Below are positions 37,202-47,917 of a DNA stretch of 64,000 nucleotides, in pieces (the first letter of the stretch is position 1; each line of letters starts with the position of its first letter). The position numbers and the translations under genes are program-made. The notes under the pieces are model-generated. The model was not told the DNA's origin. It ran no database searches and saw only the letters and a program-made list of their open reading frames with translations. The stretch covers positions 1,368,556-1,432,555 of the forward strand of contig NZ_CM001558.1 of assembly GCF_000281895.1 (NCBI RefSeq), given 5' to 3'. The DNA comes from Pseudomonas fluorescens Q2-87. GTDB taxonomy: Bacteria; Pseudomonadota; Gammaproteobacteria; Pseudomonadales; Pseudomonadaceae.

Positions 37202-38941
37202 TTGAAACCTCATAACGCTGTCATTGCGCCTGTCGTCGCGCCTCCATTGAAATCGCTACTGCGTCGGGGCCTGCTCGGCGCTGCGCTGTTCTCCGGTGTG
37301 ATCAATATCCTGGCGCTAATTGGCCCGGTGTTCATGTTGGAAGTGTATGACCGGGTCATTCCGAGCCAGAGCGTGCCGACATTGATAGCGCTGGGTTTGC
37401 TGGCGTTGGGGGTCTATGCGCTTTCGGGGTTGCTGGATGTCATTCGCTCCCGTGTCATGGTGCGAATCGCTTCTTCGCTGGATCTGGCACTGTCCACCCA
37501 GGTCTTCAATGTGATTGCCGGTGCGTCGCTGAAAACGCCGATTACTGGCGATGCCCTGAAACCGGCCCAGGAACTGGACCAGATCCGGAACTTCATAGGC
37601 GGTCCGGGTCTGGTGGCGTTTTTCGATTTGCCCTGGATGCCGGTTTACCTCGCGGTGTGCTTTTACATTCATCCGCTGTTCGGTCTTTTGGCCGCCGGCC
37701 TGATGGTCATCCTCATCGCGCTGACCGTAACCACTGACCGGCAAACCCGCAAACTGATGCAGGCTTCGGCTGATGCACTGAACAAGCGCAATCATCTGGG
37801 CCAGCAAGCCCACCAGAACGCCGAGGCCCTCAAGGCCATGGGCATGTTGGCTAACACGTCGAATGTCTGGCAGAAGAATCACAGCACCTTCATCACCCTG
37901 CAACGACGCTCGATCGACATCGGTGGTTTTTACGGTGGCATTTCCAAAACCCTGCGCCAGATCGTCCAGTCGTCCGCCCTGGCGCTGGGGGCGTGGCTGG
38001 TGATCAAGGGGGACATGAGCGGCGGCACGATGATCGCAGCCTCGATTATTGTGGCGCGGACCCTGGCGCCGGCGGAGCAGGTGATTGCCACGTGGCGCAG
38101 CCTGTTGGGTGCCCAGATTGCTTGGAAGAAGTTGCTGGAAGTGTTTTCCATGTTCCCGGATGCCCAGAGCAAGACCGAGCTGCCCGTTGCCCATCGCAGT
38201 TTGCAGGTCGAAAGTATTTTTGCTGCGCCGCCCGGCGCGCAGCGCCTGACCTTGCAGAATATAAACTTCATGGTCGCCGCAGGCACCGCCGTTGGCGTGG
38301 TGGGGCCGAGTGCATCGGGCAAGTCGTCATTGGCGCGCGTGCTGGTCAACGCCTGGGCGCCGGCGCGGGGGCATGTCCGGCTCGATGGGGCGCCGTTGGA
38401 CCTGCTGACCGAGCAGGCTCGCGGCAAGCTGATCGGTTATCTGCCGCAGAGCGTTGGTTTGTTCACTGGAACCGTCGCCCAGAACATCGCCCGGCTAGAT
38501 CCTTCGGCACTGGACAGCGCGATTGTCAGCGCTGCGCAATTGGCCGGGGTTCATGAGCTGATCCTGCAGTTACCCCAAGGCTATGAAACCCAAGTGGGCG
38601 AGGGTGGGGTCAACCTCTCGGCCGGCCAACGCCAACGGGTGGCCCTGGCCAGGGCATTGTTTGGTGATCCGTTCCTGGTGGTCTTGGACGAGCCGAATTC
38701 AAACCTCGATGCCGAAGGCGAACAGGCGCTGGCCAAGGCCATCCTGGCGCTCAAGGCCCGTGGCGCAATCGTGGTGGTGATTGCCCATCGCACCAATATT
38801 CTGGCAGTGATCGATCAGGTACTGATCCTCGAAAACGGCGTGCAAGTCGCTTACGGCCCCAGGGATGTCGTCCTTAAACGACCTCCCGTAGCGCCTCCCA
38901 AGCCTTCCAATAATGTGGTGGAACTGGGAGCGTCGAACTGA
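37202..38941 (+). CDS. Type I secretion system ATPase/permease (PrtD type)
   Basis: 579 residues. A membrane domain of about six helices (first segment LLGAALFSGVINILALIGPV) is followed by an ABC domain (about 335-560): Walker A GPSASGKSS near 366, signature NLSAGQRQRVALARALFG, Walker B FLVVLDEPNSNLD, switch His in VVVIAHRTNI. The layout is that of PrtD/AprD exporters, which lack the peptidase-like N-terminal domain of HlyB. It should export the RTX protein encoded two genes on. The start is a TTG with AGGGA about 10 bases upstream. The stop overlaps the next ATG. Confidence 0.9.
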   Translation: MKPHNAVIAPVVAPPLKSLLRRGLLGAALFSGVINILALIGPVFMLEVYDRVIPSQSVPTLIALGLLALGVYALSGLLDVIRSRVMVRIASSLDLALSTQVFNVIAGASLKTPITGDALKPAQELDQIRNFIGGPGLVAFFDLPWMPVYLAVCFYIHPLFGLLAAGLMVILIALTVTTDRQTRKLMQASADALNKRNHLGQQAHQNAEALKAMGMLANTSNVWQKNHSTFITLQRRSIDIGGFYGGISKTLRQIVQSSALALGAWLVIKGDMSGGTMIAASIIVARTLAPAEQVIATWRSLLGAQIAWKKLLEVFSMFPDAQSKTELPVAHRSLQVESIFAAPPGAQRLTLQNINFMVAAGTAVGVVGPSASGKSSLARVLVNAWAPARGHVRLDGAPLDLLTEQARGKLIGYLPQSVGLFTGTVAQNIARLDPSALDSAIVSAAQLAGVHELILQLPQGYETQVGEGGVNLSAGQRQRVALARALFGDPFLVVLDEPNSNLDAEGEQALAKAILALKARGAIVVVIAHRTNILAVIDQVLILENGVQVAYGPRDVVLKRPPVAPPKPSNNVVELGASN

Positions 38942-40251
38942 TGCATACCGATCAAGAAGTCACCCTGACCGCTTCCTTGTCCCGTCATCTGCGCTGGGGG
39001 GCGATCTCATTGGTGGTGCTGCTCGGTGGAGGGTTGACCTGGGCGGTGTGCACCAATCTGTCCGGCGCAGTGATCGCCACGGGCGTGGTGGCTGTGGAGG
39101 GGAGCGTCAAGACTATCCAGCATCCTACCGGCGGCGTCGTCGCCGAACTCCTGGTCAAGGAAGGGCAGGCAGTCGCTGCGGGGGACGTGCTGTTGCGCCT
39201 CGATGCCACATTGCCCGCTGCCAGCCAGGCCATCGTCAGTAAATCATTGAACCAGGCCTGGGCCCGTCTGGCTCGCCTGGAGGCCGAGCGGGACAATGCC
39301 AGCGAAGTGGCGATACCCCAAGAGTTGTTGACCCGCATGAGTGTGGATGAGGCCAAGGCTGTAATGGCCATCGAGCAGCAACTGTTCCTCGACCGCCGGG
39401 CTTCCCGCGAAGGCCAGAAGAAGCAGCTGCGTGAGCGTGTCCAGCAGCTCAACGAAACCATTGCCGGCCACGACATCCAGCAGAAAACCAAGCAAGAAGA
39501 AATCGAGCTGATCGACAGCGAATACCAGGCCGTCAAGAAACTGTTCGACAAAGGCATGATGACCCTCGACCGGGTCAATGCCCTGGCCCGGGGAATTGCC
39601 CGGCTGCGTGGGGAGCGGGGCCAGCTGATGGCCTCCATTGCCGAAGCGCGGGGCAAAATCGCCGAAACCGAATTGCAACGCCTTCAGGTTGACCAGACCT
39701 TCCGCAGTGAGGTGTCCCAGGAGTTGCGTGATCTGCTTGCCCGGCAGGGTGAGTTGATCGAGCGGGAAATCACTGCCAGCGACCAGCTCAAGCGCGTCGA
39801 CATCATCTCGCCTATTGCCGGCCGCGTGCAGCAATTGGCGGTGCACACCATTGGCGGCGTGATTTCCCCTGCCGAAGGGTTGATGCAAATCGTCCCCGCC
39901 GATGATGAATTGCTGGTGGAGGCGAAAATCAGCGCCCAGGACATCGATCAACTGACGGTCGGGCAGTCGGCAATCTTGCGATTGAGCGCCTTCAACCGCA
40001 GCACCACGCCGGAACTGACCGGCACCGTGGTGCGCCTGTCAGCGGACTTGATTCAGGACGAACGTACCGGAATTGGCTTTTACCGGGCGGGCATCAAGAT
40101 TCCTAAAAGTGAGTTGGCAAAACTCCAAGGGCTTGCCCTGGTGCCGGGGATGCCCGTGGAGTCGATGATCCAGACCGGCTCCAGGAACGTCATGTCTTAT
40201 TTGCTTAAACCGATCAGCGATCATGCTCAGCGGGCCTTCCGGGAAGGATGA
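38941..40251 (+). CDS. Type I secretion periplasmic adaptor (HlyD/PrtE family)
   Basis: 436 residues. One membrane anchor (about 17-40, SLVVLLGGGLTWAVCTN), a lipoyl half-motif (GSVKTIQHPTGGVVAELLVK), a long helical hairpin of about 180 residues, and the closing beta-barrel (RVDIISPIAGRVQQLAVHTI; DDELLVEAKISAQDIDQLTV). It links the inner-membrane ATPase to an outer-membrane channel. Its ATG overlaps the ATPase stop (TGATG). No TolC/PrtF gene follows, so the channel must be encoded elsewhere. Confidence 0.92.
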   Translation: MHTDQEVTLTASLSRHLRWGAISLVVLLGGGLTWAVCTNLSGAVIATGVVAVEGSVKTIQHPTGGVVAELLVKEGQAVAAGDVLLRLDATLPAASQAIVSKSLNQAWARLARLEAERDNASEVAIPQELLTRMSVDEAKAVMAIEQQLFLDRRASREGQKKQLRERVQQLNETIAGHDIQQKTKQEEIELIDSEYQAVKKLFDKGMMTLDRVNALARGIARLRGERGQLMASIAEARGKIAETELQRLQVDQTFRSEVSQELRDLLARQGELIEREITASDQLKRVDIISPIAGRVQQLAVHTIGGVISPAEGLMQIVPADDELLVEAKISAQDIDQLTVGQSAILRLSAFNRSTTPELTGTVVRLSADLIQDERTGIGFYRAGIKIPKSELAKLQGLALVPGMPVESMIQTGSRNVMSYLLKPISDHAQRAFREG

Positions 40252-40307
40252 GGCTCTGCTGAATCAGCAGCGCGCAACCGAATCATCAACAGGGCAAGGA
40301 AGAAAAA

Positions 40308-43300
40308 ATGGCAGTGATTAATGGGACATCGGGTACGGACACTTTGGTTGGTACTACGAGTGCGGATCAGCTATATGGGTTGGAAGGAAACGACTCGCTG
40401 AGCGGCGGGGACGGCAACGATTGGCTGGAGGGCGGTGCAGGTTCGGACACTCTCAATGGCGGGACAGGGACTGACACAGCGTCCTACGCCAATTCGACCG
40501 CTGGGGTGACAGTCAATCTGACCACAGGGACTGGACTGGGTGGGGATGCGCAGGGCGATACGTTGACAAGCATGGAAGCCGTAGTGGGCTCGTCTTTCAA
40601 CGACACGCTGATCTCCCAGACCAATGGACATTCCCTACAGGGAGGGGGCGGTGATGACGTCTATGTCGTCAACGGGATCGGCGTAACAGTCTACGAGGCA
40701 GCTGGTTGGGGGAACGATGAGGTTCGGACAACACTTGCGGACCTGACGCTCGCGGCTAACGTTGAGCGCCTGACCTTTACCGGCACGGGTAATTTTATCG
40801 GTCGCGGCAATGCCTCGGACAACATCATTACCGGCGGCGCGGGTAACGATACCCTGATCGGTGGTGCAGGCGCGGACCAGTTGATTGGTGGTGCCGGTGT
40901 GGACACCGCCAGTTACGAAGACTCTGGCAATGTGACCCTGAACCTGAAAACCGGAGTACATACCGGAGCTGCGCTGGGTGACACTTTCGACGGTATCGAA
41001 ACCTTCCGGGGCTCGGCCTCACTCGATACTTTCTACGCCAGTGCTGCCGCTGATAATTTGGATGGCTACTCCGGTAACGACACGCTGACTTACTCGCAGT
41101 CCGAACAGGGCGTCAACATCACGATGACTTCCGCCACGGCGGGGACAGGTGTGGGTGGTGATGCGCAGGGCGATACATTCACCAGCTTCGAGACCATCAG
41201 GGGCTCGAACTTTGGCGATGTATTTACCACCACAGCGGGTACTACCGAGTTTTATGGTGATGGCGGTAATGACGTTTACGTCATCAACGGCACTGCCAGC
41301 CAGTTCGTGCGAGAGTTTGCTGGCGGTGGTGATGATGAGGTACGCACCAATCAGGCCAATGTGACCCTGGCGACAGAGGTAGAGCGCCTGACCTTTACCG
41401 GCACGGGTAATTTTATCGGTCGCGGCAATGCCTCGGACAACATCATTACCGGCGGCGCGGGTAACGATACCCTGATCGGTGGTGCAGGCGCGGACCAGTT
41501 GATTGGTGGTGCCGGTGTAGACACCGCCAGTTACGAAGACTCTGGCAATGTGACCCTGAACCTGAAAACTGGAGTACATACCGGAGCTGCGCTGGGTGAC
41601 ACTTTCGACGGTATCGAAACCTTCCGGGGCTCGGCCTCACTCGATACTTTCTACGCCAGTGCTGCCGCTGATAATTTGGATGGCTACTCCGGTAACGACA
41701 CGCTGACTTACTCGCAGTCCGAACAGGGCGTCAACATCACGATGACTTCCGCCACGGCGGGGACAGGTGTGGGTGGTGATGCGCAGGGCGATACATTCAC
41801 CAGCTTCGAGACCATCAGGGGCTCGAACTTTGGCGATGTATTTACCACCACAGCGGGTACTACCGAGTTTTATGGTGATGGCGGTAATGACGTTTACGTC
41901 ATCAACGGCACTGCCAGCCAGTTCGTGCGAGAGTTTGCTGGCGGTGGTGATGATGAGGTACGCACCAATCAGGCCAATGTGACCCTGGCGACAGAGGTGG
42001 AGCGCCTGACCTTTACCGGCACGGGTAATTTTATCGGTCGCGGCAATGCTTCGGACAACATCATCACCAGTGGCGCCGGCAACGACCTTCTGTTCGGTGG
42101 GGCCGGGGCCGACCAGTTCATCGGTGGTGAGGGAACCGATACCGTCAGCTACGCTGACAGCACTGCGGGTTTGACCATCAACACCCAAACGGGCATCCAC
42201 ACGGGCATCGCCACAGGGGATACCTACAGCAGCATTGAAGCCATTACCGGCTCCAACTTCAGTGATGTCTTTGTGGGTGACGCAGGCGCCAACATCTTCA
42301 ACGGCGGCACTGGCCTGGACTTGTTGAGCTTCGCCAATGAGAGCTCAGGTATCACGCTGGACCTGAGTGCGCCTCTGGTGACAGGTGTCGCTGCGGGCGA
42401 TAGCTACACCTCCATCGAGATTTTCCAAGGAACTGCCCAGGCTGATGCTTTCACCGGAAGTACAGGTGCTGCGGAAAACTTCATTGGTGGTGCAGGCGCT
42501 GATACGCTCAATGGCTTGGGCCGCGGCGACGGCGCCTGGTATCTGACCAGTAGCGATGCCGTGCAGGTCGACCTGCTGACGGGAACCGCGTCGGGTGGTG
42601 ATGCGCAAGGCGACGTGCTGGCCAATATCGATAATCTGATCGGCTCGCAATTCAACGACACACTGACGGGCAATGCCTACTCCAACAAACTGGAAGGCGG
42701 AGCGGGTAGCGACTTGCTTTATGGCGGTGATGGCGATGACTTTATCTATGGCGGTACCGTCACGGATATCAGCACCCTTGCGCTGACGCCTTCCACTGGT
42801 GCCCAGGCCGATACGCTGTATGGCGGCAATGGCAATGACACCATGCAGAGTAGTGGCAACGACGTTGGCAGCACGCTTTACGGCGAGGCCGGCAGTGATA
42901 CGTTGACGGTCTCCTCCGGTATTGCCTATGGCGGCGATGGCAACGATATCCTGACGGGAGCCGGCTACGCCTATGAACTTCATGGGGGCGCGGGTTTTGA
43001 TATTTTCAATATGAATGCGTCTGGCGATGCCTATGGTGGGGAGGGTGGGGATGCCTACATCGTCAACTCAAAAAGCATGGTCGCCATTGAAGACACCGGG
43101 ACGACGGGTGTGGACACTGTCAGGCTGAACAACATTCAGAGCGTCAACGACGTGCAGGTGATCAAGACCGATGCAGGCGCCTACATCTTCAACGCTGCCG
43201 ATTACCAGAGCGGTAACCTGGACTCCGGTGTTTTCCTGAAAGACTGGTACGCAGGAAGCAATACCATCGAGACGTTCTTTACCAACAATGGCGACTCTTT

Positions 43301-43316
43301 CACTCTTCCGGTCTAA
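40308..43316 (+). CDS. Large RTX (calcium-binding repeat) protein, probable type I secretion substrate
   Basis: 1002 residues with no signal peptide and no catalytic domain that I recognise. Many glycine-rich nonapeptides of the GGxGxDxLx type occur from residue 20 on (GGDGNDWLEGGAGSDTLNGG; GGAGNDTLIGGAGADQLIGG; GGDGDDFIYGG), alternating with beta-rich stretches such as VERLTFTGTGNFIGRGNASD. A 206-residue block is present twice, nearly identical (about 153-564). The end (WYAGSNTIETFFTNNGDSFT-LPV) looks like an uncleaved type I export signal. It should fold on Ca2+ outside the cell. The repeats resemble the R modules of secreted epimerases and proteases, but the enzymatic part is missing; a surface, matrix or adhesive role is possible. 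Confidence 0.85.
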   Translation: MAVINGTSGTDTLVGTTSADQLYGLEGNDSLSGGDGNDWLEGGAGSDTLNGGTGTDTASYANSTAGVTVNLTTGTGLGGDAQGDTLTSMEAVVGSSFNDTLISQTNGHSLQGGGGDDVYVVNGIGVTVYEAAGWGNDEVRTTLADLTLAANVERLTFTGTGNFIGRGNASDNIITGGAGNDTLIGGAGADQLIGGAGVDTASYEDSGNVTLNLKTGVHTGAALGDTFDGIETFRGSASLDTFYASAAADNLDGYSGNDTLTYSQSEQGVNITMTSATAGTGVGGDAQGDTFTSFETIRGSNFGDVFTTTAGTTEFYGDGGNDVYVINGTASQFVREFAGGGDDEVRTNQANVTLATEVERLTFTGTGNFIGRGNASDNIITGGAGNDTLIGGAGADQLIGGAGVDTASYEDSGNVTLNLKTGVHTGAALGDTFDGIETFRGSASLDTFYASAAADNLDGYSGNDTLTYSQSEQGVNITMTSATAGTGVGGDAQGDTFTSFETIRGSNFGDVFTTTAGTTEFYGDGGNDVYVINGTASQFVREFAGGGDDEVRTNQANVTLATEVERLTFTGTGNFIGRGNASDNIITSGAGNDLLFGGAGADQFIGGEGTDTVSYADSTAGLTINTQTGIHTGIATGDTYSSIEAITGSNFSDVFVGDAGANIFNGGTGLDLLSFANESSGITLDLSAPLVTGVAAGDSYTSIEIFQGTAQADAFTGSTGAAENFIGGAGADTLNGLGRGDGAWYLTSSDAVQVDLLTGTASGGDAQGDVLANIDNLIGSQFNDTLTGNAYSNKLEGGAGSDLLYGGDGDDFIYGGTVTDISTLALTPSTGAQADTLYGGNGNDTMQSSGNDVGSTLYGEAGSDTLTVSSGIAYGGDGNDILTGAGYAYELHGGAGFDIFNMNASGDAYGGEGGDAYIVNSKSMVAIEDTGTTGVDTVRLNNIQSVNDVQVIKTDAGAYIFNAADYQSGNLDSGVFLKDWYAGSNTIETFFTNNGDSFTLPV
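40764..41999 (+). repeat. Tandem duplication of 618 bp inside the RTX gene
   Basis: Copy 1 is 40764-41381 and copy 2 is 41382-41999; both begin GAGCGCCTGACCTTTACCGG. A third partial copy of about 60 bases starts at 42000 and then diverges. The period is a multiple of three (206 codons). By eye the copies differ at only a few bases, for example GTGTGGAC versus GTGTAGAC and AAAACCGG versus AAAACTGG. Confidence 0.95.
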
Positions 43317-43379
43317 GCGTCCATCTGGCCACCGCACCATCTGTCGATTTCAGCGGATGTTGCGGTGAGATAAAACACC

Positions 43380-43418
43380 AACGGCAAAGCCCGCAATCAG
43401 GCTTTGCCGTTTTTTTTA
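43380..43418 (+). terminator. Terminator after the RTX gene
   Basis: AACGGCAAAGCC pairs with GGCTTTGCCGTT around CGCAATCA, followed by a T run. Confidence 0.9.
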
Positions 43419-43440
43419 CCCAGCTTCCTCCACACAAAAG

Positions 43441-43479
43441 AAAACCCCCGATAAACCAGCGGTCTATCGGGGGTTTCTT
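43441..43479 (-). terminator. Terminator after nrdA
   Basis: On the minus strand AAACCCCCGATAGACC pairs with GGTTTATCGGGGGTTTT. It lies 34 bases after the nrdA stop, so nrdA transcription ends here and does not continue into an nrdB. Confidence 0.85.
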
Positions 43480-43512
43480 CAGCAGGCGTCTTCACACGCC
43501 CACCCACTCAGC

Positions 43513-46404
<2,892 letters not shown>

Positions 46405-46755
46405 GGGTGTCTCCACATTCTCTATGTTTGTTTGGGCGCCATTACGGTGCCCACCGTTCCGTCCTGAAGCACTACAACCGACTGGGCGCCGGGCATAACA
46501 ACTTCGGGACAGTAGGAAGCAGGCGTTTAATGCCGCTTCCATCCGAAGTTCTGAGTTGCGAGCCTGGGCTCGAAACCGGATTGCCAAGGTGGCAGTAATG
46601 GACTGCAACACCCGTACCGTTTCGGTCGTTTCGACCTCGAAACAGTTGCCATCCGCAGGGGCGGTCTGGGCTTGGGGAAATGCGATGTATCCGGTGAACA
46701 GAAGCAAGAAAAATCGCTTGAATTCTCTGTCCAACTTGTGTTTGGTTTTGGGCCG

Positions 46756-46777
46756 AAAACCCTACATGTAGGGTTTT
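46756..46777. promoter_or_regulatory. Perfect 22-bp palindrome upstream of nrdA, NrdR-box-like
   Basis: Self-complementary AAAACCCTACATGTAGGG plus TTTT, centred about 360 bp before the nrdA start. The inner ACCCTACATGTAGGGT fits 12 of 16 positions of the NrdR box as I recall it (ACACTATATATAGTGT). A second box at the usual spacing is not convincing, so the site is only a candidate operator. Confidence 0.45.
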
Positions 46778-46832
46778 TTACGCGGCGGGCTACAAGATAA
46801 TGCGTTTTGGGGGGTGAATGCAACGTACTACC

Positions 46833-46841
46833 TGTGGATAA
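46833..46841 (-). promoter_or_regulatory. DnaA box upstream of nrdA
   Basis: TTATCCACA on the minus strand, a perfect DnaA 9-mer, about 430 bp before the nrdA start and 56 bp beyond the palindrome. DnaA is known to act on nrdAB in E. coli; a similar link here is inference from one box. Confidence 0.5.
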
Positions 46842-47194
46842 GCCTGTGCGTAATTTGTGTGCGAAACGTGGAACTGCGCTGTAGGCCGCGACCTAGCTGG
46901 AGTGGGCTATTTTTCATCGAATTACCGGATCGAAAAACAGCCCCGTGGTTTTTGCGGGCGCGGACATTACCACACTAAACCTGCCGCGACCGAACGCATT
47001 TGTTCGCTTGTTTTCTGTGCATCCGGCGTTTATACAATCGGCCCGTGCATGGGCATGTTTATCCTCCTTTAATGTGACAAAAACACGGAGGATCCTATTC
47101 GAACCTCTGGAATGGGCATTGTTGTGGCGAGGGATCCATCTGCAAGGGTTGTGGCCATCCGGTCCTTTATTTTCATAACAAGACGAGGCCCCCA
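46842..47194. other. Intergenic region before the two-component genes
   Basis: Divergent region between nrdA and the response regulator. AT-rich segments near 46860-47080 may hold promoters. I find no gene with a ribosome site and no repeat. Confidence 0.4.
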
Positions 47195-47917
47195 GTGGAA
47201 CAAGAACCCTGGCAGATATTGATCGTCGAAGATGACCAGCGGCTGGCCGAACTGACCCGTGAATACCTTGAGGGCAACGGGCTGCGCGTCGCCATTGAAG
47301 GTAACGGTGGGGTGGCGGCGGCGCGGATCATTGCCGAGCAGCCGGACCTGGTGATCCTCGACCTGATGCTTCCCGGCGAGGACGGCCTGAGCATCTGCCG
47401 CAAAGTCCGCCAGCAATACGACGGGCCGATCCTGATGCTCACCGCCCGCACCGACGACATCGACCAGATCCAGGGCCTGGACCTGGGCGCCGACGACTAC
47501 GTCTGCAAACCGGTTCGTCCGCGCTTGCTGTTGGCGCGTATCCAGGCCCTTTTGCGACGCAGCGAGCCGGAGCCGTCCGTGGCGCAAAAGCAGCGACGCC
47601 TGCAGTTCGGCCCGCTGGTGGTCGACGATGCCTTGCGCGAAGCCTGGTTGCAGGGCAACGGGATCGAGCTGACCAGTGCCGAGTTCGACCTGCTGTGGCT
47701 GCTGGTGTCCAATGCCGGGCGCATCCTGTCCCGGGAAGAAATCTTCACCGCCCTGCGCGGTATCGGCTATGACGGCCAGGATCGCTCCATCGATGTGCGC
47801 ATCTCGCGCATCCGACCCAAGATCGGCGACGACCCGGACCACCCGCGGCTGATCAAGACCATCCGCAGCAAAGGCTATCTGTTCGTCCCTGAAGCTTGCG
47901 TAGACCCGGCGCCGTGA
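47195..47917 (+). CDS. OmpR-family response regulator (RstA-like)
   Basis: 240 residues. The receiver domain (about 7-120) has ILIVEDDQRLAEL, phospho-acceptor D56 in LVILDLMLPGEDG, and Lys in DDYVCKPVRP. The winged helix (about 140-235) shows LTSAEFDLLWLLVSNAGRIL and SIDVRISRIRPKIGDDP. The start is a GTG with AGACGAGG upstream. It overlaps the kinase gene by four bases. P. aeruginosa has a similar pair next to nrdA (PA1157/PA1158). Confidence 0.88.
   Translation: MEQEPWQILIVEDDQRLAELTREYLEGNGLRVAIEGNGGVAAARIIAEQPDLVILDLMLPGEDGLSICRKVRQQYDGPILMLTARTDDIDQIQGLDLGADDYVCKPVRPRLLLARIQALLRRSEPEPSVAQKQRRLQFGPLVVDDALREAWLQGNGIELTSAEFDLLWLLVSNAGRILSREEIFTALRGIGYDGQDRSIDVRISRIRPKIGDDPDHPRLIKTIRSKGYLFVPEACVDPAP

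Noticed and set aside
40308..43316. RTX repeats as a CRISPR-like array
   Set aside because: The periodicity is protein-coding (27-bp nonapeptide units and a 618-bp in-frame block), without unique spacers.
37202..43316. Secretion locus as an alkaline protease (aprDEF-aprA) operon
   Set aside because: The cargo has no HExxH protease domain and there is no aprI inhibitor or aprF channel gene.
46857..47178. Small frames upstream of the response regulator
   Set aside because: They have no ribosome sites and their starts overlap AT-rich promoter-like DNA.
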